Part shown: positions 47,287-54,861 of the stretch, piece by piece | How the letters are laid out: every line of letters starts with the position of its first letter | How positions within the stretch are numbered: the first letter of the stretch is position 1 | NCBI RefSeq assembly: GCF_000426645.1 | Contig: NZ_AUFT01000005.1 | Coordinates: 462,283-526,282, forward strand | Origin: Nakamurella lactea DSM 19367 | GTDB taxonomy: Bacteria; Actinomycetota; Actinomycetes; Mycobacteriales; Nakamurellaceae | Direction of reading: 5' to 3' | DNA length: 64,000 nucleotides | The notes under the pieces: model-generated | Told to the model about the DNA's origin: nothing | What the model saw: the letters and a program-made list of their open reading frames with translations, nothing else | Databases searched by the model: none | Made by a program: the position numbers and the translations under genes

Positions 47287-48285
47287 TCAGAACTTCTTGC
47301 CTGCGGCCGTCACCCGTTTGAACTGGCTGAACCCGGCCCGCTGGTAGATCCGACCGGCACCTGTCGGCGAATCGGAATCGACGCCGAGTTCGGCGAAGGC
47401 ATATCCGCCGTCCTGCATCGATGCCAGCTGACGGGCCAGCAGCGCACTGGCCAGTCCATGTCCACGGGCCTCGCGCACGGTGCCGACCAGCGCGACGTAG
47501 CCGGTGCGGTAGCCACGTGCCTCGGTCTCGGCTTCGAACTCCTCGGCCAACACGAAGGCGGCGATCCCGCCCTGCTGCGGCCCGTCGTCGAAGGTTGCGA
47601 CGAACGAATGCTGCGGCCGGAACGGCGTGGCGTCGATCATGTGGGCACGCCACCGCTCGGGAGTCGTCTCCAGCGAGCCCCAGTGATCGGCGAACGAGGC
47701 GTTCCTGGCCAGCCGGACGGGCTCGTCATCGTCCCCGACCCGGTACTCGCGCAGGGTGAAACCCGGTGGCGCCGCGACGGTCTCGACCGGTTCCCGCAGA
47801 TCGCGACGCATCTCGAAGAAGTACCGCCACACCTGGAAGCCCTCGGCAGTTGCCAATGCGATGGTCGAGACCCGCTGCTGCGGCAGCCACATCGTCAGCT
47901 CGGCGGGCAGCTCGGGTGCGACCTCGGCCCGCCAGGCACGCGCCTGTTCCTGCGACCGGCGCAACACCCTGGTACCCAGGCCACGACGGGTCCACCCGGT
48001 GCGGACCCCGCCGTTCAGCATGGCCTTCCACATCGTGCTGTCGGAGATCGCGACCACCGCCGAGAACGCCACCAGGGTGTCGCCGTCGAGCAGCGCGTAC
48101 GAGGCTCGCTGCAGGTCGATCGTCGGGCCGGTCAGCTCTTCGGCGATCTCATCCTTGGAGTAGTGCTCCTCGGCCGGCTCGGCCTGTTCCAGCTCCCGGT
48201 AGATCTCGGCGAGCTGCGGGATATCGTCCAGGGTCAGCGACCGCTCGGTGAGCCGGTCGAGGTCGAGCGTGGTGTCCGAGGTCAT
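47287..48285 (-). CDS. Tandem GNAT acetyltransferase
   Basis: 332 residues with two GNAT domains. The N-terminal copy has GWTRRGLGTRVLRRSQEQAR and the C-terminal copy VREARGHGLASALLARQLA, both of the acetyl-CoA-binding V/IxxxxRGxGxA form. The architecture recalls mycothiol synthase but it lacks clear identity to it; substrate unknown. ATG at 48285 (a GTG is one codon earlier). Convergent with the DUF4439 gene. Confidence 0.82.
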   Translation of the reverse strand: MTSDTTLDLDRLTERSLTLDDIPQLAEIYRELEQAEPAEEHYSKDEIAEELTGPTIDLQRASYALLDGDTLVAFSAVVAISDSTMWKAMLNGGVRTGWTRRGLGTRVLRRSQEQARAWRAEVAPELPAELTMWLPQQRVSTIALATAEGFQVWRYFFEMRRDLREPVETVAAPPGFTLREYRVGDDDEPVRLARNASFADHWGSLETTPERWRAHMIDATPFRPQHSFVATFDDGPQQGGIAAFVLAEEFEAETEARGYRTGYVALVGTVREARGHGLASALLARQLASMQDGGYAFAELGVDSDSPTGAGRIYQRAGFSQFKRVTAAGKKF

Positions 48286-48375
48286 CACCGAAGATTATCC
48301 GGCAGACCGCCCGTCGCCGACCCGTTTTCGGCGTCGTCGTTCCCGGGCGTTGCGACCGGGCGATAGGGTCGGTCG

Positions 48376-49116
48376 GTGCTCGTACTGCTGCCACCGTCGG
48401 AGACCAAGGCGGCAGGCGGCAACGGCCCACCGCTGGACCTGGCGACGTTGTCCTTCCCGGAGCTTCACTCAGCGCGGGAATCCTTGCTGCACACCGTGAT
48501 CGAGCTCTGCCGCGACCTGCCCGCCGCCCGCATACGGGTCGGCGTCCCGGCCAGCCTCGATCCAGAGCTGATCGGCAATACCCGGCTGCGCAGCGCTGCG
48601 ACCCTGCCGGCGATCCGCCGCTACACCGGCGTGTTGTACGACGCGCTGGACGCCGGCACCATGACCAGGTCGGAGACCGCGCGGGCGGCCGAACGGCTGG
48701 CGGTCGCCTCTGCATTGTTCGGGCTGATCCGGCCGGCTGACCGGATTCCCGGCTACCGCCTGTCGGCCGGTAGCCGGCCGTTTGCCACCGGCACCATCGC
48801 GGCCCACTGGCGGGAGAGCTTCGGACAGCTGGCCGCCGGCCTCGAGGGCGCCGTCGTGGACCTGCGTTCCGGCGCCTATTCGGCGTTCGGCGCGATCCCG
48901 GGCGCCATCGCCGTCCGGGTGGTCACCGAGATGCCGTCCGGACAGCGGCAGATCGTCTCGCACTTCAACAAGCACACCAAGGGACTGCTGGCCAGGGCAC
49001 TTGCAGTGACCCGCGCGGAGGTGACCGACCTGCCCGGCGTGCTGCGGGTCGCCCGACGGGCAGGGTTGCGGGTCGAACGGTCCGGGCCGGCGAGCATCGA
49101 GATCGTCACCGGATAA
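48376..49116 (+). CDS. yaaA: YaaA family peroxide stress protein
   Basis: 246 residues of DUF328. Landmarks: PPSETK at the start, RYTGVLYDALDAGTM, and SHFNKHTKGLLARAL. In Escherichia coli YaaA lowers free iron and limits DNA damage under hydrogen peroxide. GTG start at 48376. Divergent from the GNAT gene. Confidence 0.88.
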   Translation: MLVLLPPSETKAAGGNGPPLDLATLSFPELHSARESLLHTVIELCRDLPAARIRVGVPASLDPELIGNTRLRSAATLPAIRRYTGVLYDALDAGTMTRSETARAAERLAVASALFGLIRPADRIPGYRLSAGSRPFATGTIAAHWRESFGQLAAGLEGAVVDLRSGAYSAFGAIPGAIAVRVVTEMPSGQRQIVSHFNKHTKGLLARALAVTRAEVTDLPGVLRVARRAGLRVERSGPASIEIVTG

Positions 49117-49195
49117 TCGGTTGACCGGTGGCGCCGGGCGCCGCACAGTTGGCGACGCGGGCCGCAGCAAACAGTTGCCGCGGCCCGAGTTCCAC

Positions 49196-49222
49196 TCCGA
49201 CGGATGCATCCGCATCGTCGGA
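49196..49222 (+). terminator. Hairpin after yaaA
   Basis: TCCGACG (49196-49202) pairs with CGTCGGA (49216-49222); between them lies the small palindrome GGATGCATCC. It sits 80 bases after the yaaA stop and 27 bases before a tiny reading frame; terminator or leader structure. Confidence 0.5.
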
Positions 49223-49248
49223 GCCCCGGACACCTGAGGAGGCTCACC

Positions 49249-49302
49249 ATGACGGTCCGAAGCGGATCAGCCCCGTCCCAGTCCTCCCCCACCTCGGTCT
49301 GA
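49249..49302 (+). CDS. Possible 17-aa leader peptide
   Basis: ATG at 49249 with a strong GAGGAGG 7 bases upstream opens a frame of 17 codons (MTVRSGSAPSQSSPTSV) and a TGA at 49300, 59 bases before the RIO kinase gene. It is rich in Ser and Pro. The excellent ribosome-binding site for so short a frame suggests a regulatory uORF; no ribosome-stalling motif is obvious. Confidence 0.4.
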   Translation: MTVRSGSAPSQSSPTSV

Positions 49303-49360
49303 GCGATACCCCGCGCCGGTCGGCGCAGCCTCCCGGGTGGGTCCTTGTCAAGGAGCCCAG

Positions 49361-50482
49361 ATGTCCCGCAGCACCCCGCCGTTCGACGATCATGATCCGG
49401 AGCTGGATCCGGACGACCCGTACACCAAGTACGCGCAGTACGACACCGATGACGACGACACCGACAACGGGCGGCGGCGACGGGCCGACCGACCGCAGAG
49501 TTCGGCTCCGCGGCTCGTCAGCGAGGGCAGATCCGGCCGTTCCGAAGTGGAACTCGACGTTGTCGAAGGGGGCCTGGCCGGCGAGTCCATCGACGAACCC
49601 GCACCGCTGTCGTCCTACGACGTCGCCGTCCGCGGCCCGAAGCCGGTGCCCGACTGGGTGGTGACCGACCTGAACGCCAGGGACACCCGGCTCGGCACGC
49701 TGAAATCGGGCAAGGAAGCGGACGTCGGCCTGCTCGACCGTTCGGTGCCCGGTGGTCCCGGCTGTCTGCTCGCGGTCAAGACCTACCGCAGCGCCGAGCA
49801 CCGGATGTTCCATCGCGACGCCGGGTATCTGGAGGGCCGCCGAACCCGGCGGTCCCGGGAGATGCGGGCGATGGCCAAGCGCTCCCAGTTCGGCCGCGAC
49901 CTGTTGTCCGGCCGGTGGGCCGAGGCCGAATTCGCCGCGCTGTCGCAGGTCTGGCGCGCCGGCGGCCGGGTCCCGTACCCGGTGCAGCTGATCGGGTCGG
50001 AGCTGATGATGGAATTCCTTGGCGACCCGGACGGTACCGCCGCGCCGCGACTGGCCGCCCACGACGGCGACACCTGCGAGTTCTCCGAGCTGTGGCACGA
50101 CCTCGTCCGGACGCTGGAGATCCTGGCCGAATCGGGGCGCACCCACGGCGACCTCTCGCCGTACAACGTACTGGTGACGGCCGACGGCGCGGCGGTGATC
50201 GACCTGCCGCAGGTGGTCGACCTGATCGCGAATCCGCAGGGTCAGCAGTATCTGCAGCGCGACTGCCGACGGATCTCCGAGTTCTTCGTCCGCCGCGGCG
50301 TCCTCGCGGCCGACGCCGACAAGTTGTCCGAGCACCTGTGGCTGCTGGCCACCGGATCCGATGCGCCGCCGCCGATCCCGGCGCTGCCGCTGCCGCCGAT
50401 CAGTTCCGGCTCCGACGAGGACGCGGCGAGAGACGACGACTATGACTACGCCGAACTCGACGACAGGGAATGGGACGAGTGA
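49361..50482 (+). CDS. RIO1-like serine kinase
   Basis: 373 residues: acidic N-terminus (1-80), kinase core with P-loop-like SGKEADVGLL, the ATP-lysine in LAVKTYR, catalytic HGDLSPYNVLV and metal-binding VIDLPQVVD, and an acidic tail. These are complete RIO motifs. Bacterial RIO kinases are unlike archaeal rRNA-processing ones in known substrate, which is unknown here. ATG at 49361 follows AAGGAG (49350-49355). Confidence 0.88.
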   Translation: MSRSTPPFDDHDPELDPDDPYTKYAQYDTDDDDTDNGRRRRADRPQSSAPRLVSEGRSGRSEVELDVVEGGLAGESIDEPAPLSSYDVAVRGPKPVPDWVVTDLNARDTRLGTLKSGKEADVGLLDRSVPGGPGCLLAVKTYRSAEHRMFHRDAGYLEGRRTRRSREMRAMAKRSQFGRDLLSGRWAEAEFAALSQVWRAGGRVPYPVQLIGSELMMEFLGDPDGTAAPRLAAHDGDTCEFSELWHDLVRTLEILAESGRTHGDLSPYNVLVTADGAAVIDLPQVVDLIANPQGQQYLQRDCRRISEFFVRRGVLAADADKLSEHLWLLATGSDAPPPIPALPLPPISSGSDEDAARDDDYDYAELDDREWDE

Positions 50483-50565
50483 CCAGCTTGCAGTCTTCGG
50501 GCGCGGCGAGTTCAGATACTGAGATTCAGTTCCCATCCAACGGGAGCCGCGGTAGCGTCGTGTCC

Positions 50566-51378
50566 ATGTCGACCGTCCGCTACACCCATGGCCATCATGA
50601 GTCGGTGCTGCGCTCGCACCGCACCCGCACCGCCGAGAACTCGGCCGGCTACCTGCTGCACCACCTGCGGTCGGGGCTCGACGTGTTGGACGTCGGCAGC
50701 GGACCCGGCACGATCACCGCCGAGCTGGCGGAGCTGGTCGCACCCGGCACCATGACGGCGGTCGAGAACACCGACGCAGCACTGGATCTCACCCGTGCCG
50801 AACTGACGGCGCGGGGCATCGGGAACGCCTCGTTCGCCGTGGCTGACGTGCAGGCACTGAGCTTCGACGACGACACCTTCGACGTGGTGCACGCCCACCA
50901 GGTACTGCAGCACCTGGGCGATCCGGTCGGCGCGCTCCGGGAAATGGGCCGGGTCTGCCGGCCCGGTGGGATCGTCGCGGTGCGGGACGCCGACTACCGC
51001 GCGTTCAGTTGGTTCCCCGAGGTACCGGAACTGGACGAGTGGCTGGCGCTGTACCGGGCGGTGGCGCGGAGCAACGGCGCCGAACCCGATGCCGGACGGC
51101 GGTTGCTGTCGTGGGCGCTGGCCGCCGGGTTCGACCCCGGGCAGATCGAGCCGACCGCGTCGGTGTGGCTGTATGCCGATCCGGCGGGCCGGGCCGACTG
51201 GGGCGGCATGTGGGCGGATCGGGTGCTGGCCTCGTCGTTCGCCGACCAGGCGGTCGCCTCCGGTCGGGCCGGCCGAGACGACCTGCAGCGGATCTCGGAT
51301 GCGTGGCGACGCTGGGCGGCGGCGCCCGACGGCTGGCTGCTCGTCCCGCACGGAGAACTCGTCATCCGCGTGGCGTAG
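50566..51378 (+). CDS. SAM-dependent methyltransferase (UbiE/type 11)
   Basis: 270 residues, class I Rossmann fold: motif I LDVGSGPGT, DVQALSFDDDTFDVVHAHQV and CRPGGIVAVRD. The N-terminus RYTHGHHESVL with HRTRTAENSAGYL is typical of a common actinobacterial family. Substrate unknown. The first ATG giving that N-terminus is at 50566, since 32 codons further upstream lack conservation and run into the RIO gene. It overlaps the 3' end of the marR-like gene by 17 bases (convergent). Confidence 0.87.
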   Translation: MSTVRYTHGHHESVLRSHRTRTAENSAGYLLHHLRSGLDVLDVGSGPGTITAELAELVAPGTMTAVENTDAALDLTRAELTARGIGNASFAVADVQALSFDDDTFDVVHAHQVLQHLGDPVGALREMGRVCRPGGIVAVRDADYRAFSWFPEVPELDEWLALYRAVARSNGAEPDAGRRLLSWALAAGFDPGQIEPTASVWLYADPAGRADWGGMWADRVLASSFADQAVASGRAGRDDLQRISDAWRRWAAAPDGWLLVPHGELVIRVA

Positions 51379-51805
51379 CTTCCGCGGAGAGCAGGTCGGT
51401 CGCAACGCGCCGCACGGTCGCCAACGTCGTCATCAAGAGCTCGCGCTCGGTCGCGGTCAAGGCCCCGCTGAGGGCGTCGTCGAGCCTGCGGCGCTCGTCC
51501 TCGACCGGACCCTGGAGGGCGCGTCCGGCAGCCGTCAGCCAGAGGCGTACGAGCCGTCTGTCACGTGCGTCGGGCCTCCGGACAAGCAGGCCGGCGTTGG
51601 CCAGAACCGTGGCGGTCTTGGTCACTGCGGGGGTGGTGACGCCCACGAGCGCCGCGACCTCACCAGGGGTGAGCCCGTCGGTGGCCCACAGCTCCGCGAG
51701 GAGATGGTCCTGCCCGAGACGGAGGCCATGGCGGCGCAGCGCCGCATCGGTGGCTGCCTGCACCGCCTTGGAGGTCTTGCCGTACAGATCCAAGAGCTCG
51801 GGCAT
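51362..51805 (-). CDS. MarR family transcriptional regulator
   Basis: 147 residues with the winged helix LTPGEVAALVGVTTPAVTKTATVLANAGLLVRR at about 45-77 (positions of the recognition helix and wing). Ligand unknown. Divergent from an NmrA-like gene across an 88-base gap containing two 16-bp palindromes, hence a likely repressor of both genes. Confidence 0.9.
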   Translation of the reverse strand: MPELLDLYGKTSKAVQAATDAALRRHGLRLGQDHLLAELWATDGLTPGEVAALVGVTTPAVTKTATVLANAGLLVRRPDARDRRLVRLWLTAAGRALQGPVEDERRRLDDALSGALTATERELLMTTLATVRRVATDLLSAEATPRG

Positions 51806-51844
51806 CGACTGCTGTTCCTCTCGTGCGAAGCATTGACGCTACGT

Positions 51845-51883
51845 CGTTAACCGGTTAACGTCCAAGTCGTTCACCGGTAAACG
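51845..51883. promoter_or_regulatory. Two 16-bp palindromes in marR/nmrA divergent promoter
   Basis: CGTTAACCGGTTAACG (51845-51860) is a perfect palindrome and CGTTCACCGGTAAACG (51868-51883) has one mismatched pair; centres are 23 bases apart, two helical turns. The + promoter TTGACG (51833-51838), 17-base spacer, TAACGT (51856-51861) overlaps the first site, so MarR binding would block it. GGAGG at 51886-51890 serves the nmrA-like gene. Confidence 0.85.
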
Positions 51884-51896
51884 ATGGAGGTAGTTG

Positions 51897-52775
51897 ATGA
51901 TAGTGATTACCGGCGCAACCGGCCACGTCGGTCGCGAACTCGTCGGGATGCTCGCGGCACGGGGAGAGCGCGTCCGGGCGCTCGTCCGCAGTCCCGAACG
52001 AGCGACCGGGCTCCCGGAAGGCGTGGAGCACGTCGTCGGCGACCTGGAGGACCCGGCAACACTCGCGGCCGCATTCGACGGGGTCGACCGGCTCTTCCTG
52101 CTGGTGCCCGGCATCCGACACGAGCCGGCGCGTCACGCCCTGGCTGCGGCGCGGACCGCGGGTGTACGGCATGTCGTCTACCTGTCGAGCTACGCCGTCG
52201 CCGCCGACCCGATGCCTGCGATGGGGCGTTGGCACCACGACCGCGAAGAGCTGGTGCGAGCCGCGGGAATCCCCGCCACTGTCCTGCGGCCGTGCGGGTT
52301 CATGAGCAACACGCTGGATTGGCTGCCAACGTTGCGCGCCGGCGGCTACGTGCTCGACCCGGTGGGTCCCGGACGCGCAGCGCTGATCGATCCCTACGAC
52401 ATCGCCGCGGTGGCCGCGGTCGCGCTGGATGAGCCGGGTCGTGTCGGTGGCGCCGCCGTCCTGACCGGCGACCAGCCGCTCACGGTCACCGAGCAAGCGG
52501 CCGTGCTCGCCGCGGCCGCGGGCATCGAGATCGAGATCCGGGATGTCCGGACGCCCGAGGAGGCCGTGCGGTTCCGCTACCCGAACGGCGCGCCGCCGGC
52601 GCTCGCGGACGCGCTGGTCGAAGGCCTTCGATTGATGCGCTCCGACGTGGCGGGCGTGCGCACGGAACACGTCCAGCGGATCCTCGGACGAGCGCCACGG
52701 TCGTTCAGCGACTGGTGCGAGCGCAACGCCGACGTATTCCGCACAGCCGTCCAGGCCGGACGCCGACCACGGTGA
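51897..52775 (+). CDS. NmrA-like NAD(P)-binding oxidoreductase/sensor
   Basis: 292 residues of the atypical short-chain dehydrogenase/NmrA type: GATGHVGREL at the N-terminus, VYLSSYAV with the WHHDREELVRAAGIPATVLRP segment. Proteins like this act as redox sensors or quinone reductases. ATG at 51897 with GGAGG 6 bases upstream is preferred to a TTG one codon earlier. Divergent from marR and probably repressed by it. Confidence 0.88.
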   Translation: MIVITGATGHVGRELVGMLAARGERVRALVRSPERATGLPEGVEHVVGDLEDPATLAAAFDGVDRLFLLVPGIRHEPARHALAAARTAGVRHVVYLSSYAVAADPMPAMGRWHHDREELVRAAGIPATVLRPCGFMSNTLDWLPTLRAGGYVLDPVGPGRAALIDPYDIAAVAAVALDEPGRVGGAAVLTGDQPLTVTEQAAVLAAAAGIEIEIRDVRTPEEAVRFRYPNGAPPALADALVEGLRLMRSDVAGVRTEHVQRILGRAPRSFSDWCERNADVFRTAVQAGRRPR

Positions 52776-52858
52776 GCACTGCGATGATCGTCGGGTGGTG
52801 ATCAGGGTGGCGTAGCGTCCACGGCGAGCAGATCGTCGTCGTCAAGGAGCGTGTTCCA

Positions 52859-53404
52859 GTGAGTCTCGACCGGCCCGTCACCCCCGATCCGTACCCGCTT
52901 CTGCCCGCCGTCGGCAGCTTCTCGGTGTCCAGCCAGGATGTCGCCGACGGCCGACCCCTTGACCTGCTGCAGGTCCATGACTCGACCGGCGGCCGGAATG
53001 TCTCGCCCGCATTGGCCTGGTCCGGCGCACCCGAGGGCACCCGCTCGTTCGTGGTGACCTGTTTCGACCCGGACGCGCCCACGCCGTCCGGGTTCTGGCA
53101 CTGGTGCGCGGTGGGCCTGCCTGCGACCGTCACCGAATTGCCGGCCGGCGCCGGCGCCGCTGACGACCTGCTGCCGGGCGATGCCTTCCATGTCCGCAAC
53201 GACTTCTCGCAGCAGCGCTACGACGGCGCCGCGCCGCCGCCCGGCGACATGCCGCACCGCTACTTCTTCGTGGTGCACGCGACGGACATCGAGGCAATGG
53301 ACACACTCGGCGTCGACGGCGGAACAACGCCGGCCGTGGTGTCGTTCCATCTGGCGTTCCACACCCTGGGTCGTGCAGTGTTGCACGGCACCTTCCAGTA
53401 CTGA
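52859..53404 (+). CDS. PEBP family YbhB/YbcL-like protein
   Basis: 181 residues: phosphatidylethanolamine-binding-protein fold with NVSPALAWSGAPEGTRSFVV, CFDPDAPTPSGFWHWCAV and PHRYFFVVHA. These proteins bind anionic ligands or inhibit kinases; no signal peptide. GTG at 52859 with AAGGAG (52844-52849). 13 bases before the mycothione reductase gene, so cotranscribed. Confidence 0.9.
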   Translation: MSLDRPVTPDPYPLLPAVGSFSVSSQDVADGRPLDLLQVHDSTGGRNVSPALAWSGAPEGTRSFVVTCFDPDAPTPSGFWHWCAVGLPATVTELPAGAGAADDLLPGDAFHVRNDFSQQRYDGAAPPPGDMPHRYFFVVHATDIEAMDTLGVDGGTTPAVVSFHLAFHTLGRAVLHGTFQY

Positions 53405-53417
53405 CAGGCGCTCATCG

Positions 53418-54818
53418 ATGCCCCATCACGATCTCGTCATCATCGGCACCGGCTCCGGCAACAGCATCCCGGACGGCTACGACGACCTGGACATCGCCAT
53501 CGTCGAGGACGGCAAGTTCGGCGGCACCTGCCTGAACGTCGGCTGTATCCCGACCAAGATGTTCGTGCATCCCGCGGATCTGGCCCACGGCGCGGTCGAT
53601 GCCGGCCGGCTCGGAGTCACCGCCCACGTCGACGCGGTCGACTGGCCCGGCATGCGCGATCGGATCTTCGGCCGGATCGATGCGATCGAGGCCGCGGGCC
53701 GCGCCTACCGCAGCGGCGACCGGACGCCGAACATCACCGTCTACGCCGGCCGGGGCACCTTCAGCGGGCCGAAAACCCTTGCGGTGGCACTGCATTCGGG
53801 CGAGTCCGAGACGATCACCGCCGACCGTTGGATTCTGGCGGCCGGCTCCCGGGCGGTGCTCCCTGACATCGAGGGACTGGACAGCGTCACCTTCCACACC
53901 TCCGACACGGTGATGCGGCTCGACGCCCTGCCGCAGCGAATGGTGATCATCGGCGGCGGCTACATCGCCGCCGAGTTCGCGCACGTGTTCGCCTCCTTCG
54001 GCACCCAGGTCACCCAGGTGGTCCGCAAGTCGCACCTGCTCTCGCATCACGACGCGGACATCTCTGCGGCCTTCACCACGGCGGCGGCGGCCGAATACGA
54101 CCTCCGCACCGACACCACGGTGACCAAGGCCGAGCAGTCCTCGGCCGGCATCCGGCTGCAGATCACCGGTCCGGACGGGCCCGATGAGCTGGAGACCGAC
54201 CTGCTGCTGCTGGCCACCGGCCGCCGGCCCAACGGTGACGAACTGAACGTCGCGGCTACCGGTGTCGACCTCGATGAACATGGCCGGGTAGTGGTCGACG
54301 AACAACAGCGGACCACTGCCGACGGCATCTGGGCGCTGGGCGACATCTCCACCCACTACCCGCTCAAACACGTGGCCAACCACGAGGCAAGGGTGGTGTT
54401 CCACAACGTGTTGCACCCGGAGTCGCCGATCAGCTCCGATCACCGGTTCGTGCCCGCCGCGGTCTTCACTGAGCCGCAGATCGCCACCGTGGGCCTGACC
54501 GAGCAGCAGGCCGCCGAGCAGGGCATCGAGGTGGCGATTGCCCGGCAGGAATACGCCGGCATCGCGGCCGGCTGGGCCCGCGAGGACACCACCGGGTTCG
54601 CCAAACTGCTGGCCGACCCGAAGACCGGACAATTGTTGGGGGCACACATCATCGGGCCGGAGGCGGCCACCGTCATCCAGCCGCTGATCCAGGCGATGTC
54701 GTTCGGTCTGCCGGCGCACCGGATGGCCAGGGGTCAGTACTGGATCCATCCGGCCCTGCCCGAACTGGTCGAGAACGCCCTGCTGCAACTGCCCGATCCG
54801 GACGCCGCAACCGACTGA
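53418..54818 (+). CDS. mtr: Mycothione reductase
   Basis: FAD flavoprotein reducing mycothione to mycothiol with NADPH, keeping the thiol pool of actinobacteria reduced. 466 residues: IIGTGSGNSI near the N-terminus, redox cysteines in GGTCLNVGCIPT, NAD(P) motif IIGGGYIAAEFAHVF, and the C-terminal His-Pro-Glu region YWIHPALPELVENA. ATG at 53418, 13 bases after the PEBP gene. Its presence shows a mycothiol-using organism. Confidence 0.95.
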   Translation: MPHHDLVIIGTGSGNSIPDGYDDLDIAIVEDGKFGGTCLNVGCIPTKMFVHPADLAHGAVDAGRLGVTAHVDAVDWPGMRDRIFGRIDAIEAAGRAYRSGDRTPNITVYAGRGTFSGPKTLAVALHSGESETITADRWILAAGSRAVLPDIEGLDSVTFHTSDTVMRLDALPQRMVIIGGGYIAAEFAHVFASFGTQVTQVVRKSHLLSHHDADISAAFTTAAAAEYDLRTDTTVTKAEQSSAGIRLQITGPDGPDELETDLLLLATGRRPNGDELNVAATGVDLDEHGRVVVDEQQRTTADGIWALGDISTHYPLKHVANHEARVVFHNVLHPESPISSDHRFVPAAVFTEPQIATVGLTEQQAAEQGIEVAIARQEYAGIAAGWAREDTTGFAKLLADPKTGQLLGAHIIGPEAATVIQPLIQAMSFGLPAHRMARGQYWIHPALPELVENALLQLPDPDAATD

Positions 54819-54835
54819 ACGCGGCGCCCGGATCG

Positions 54836-54852
54836 CGGCAGCTCTGCTGCCG
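54836..54852. terminator. Short hairpin between convergent genes
   Basis: CGGCAGC, loop TCT, GCTGCCG lies between the mtr stop and the stop of the HAD gene, only 43 bases apart. No T-run on either strand; possible two-way terminator. Confidence 0.4.
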
Positions 54853-54861
54853 GCCCGAAGG

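Noticed and set aside
47287..48285. Naming the tandem GNAT gene mshD (mycothiol synthase)
   Set aside because: The two-domain layout fits, but I cannot see MshD-specific residues with confidence.
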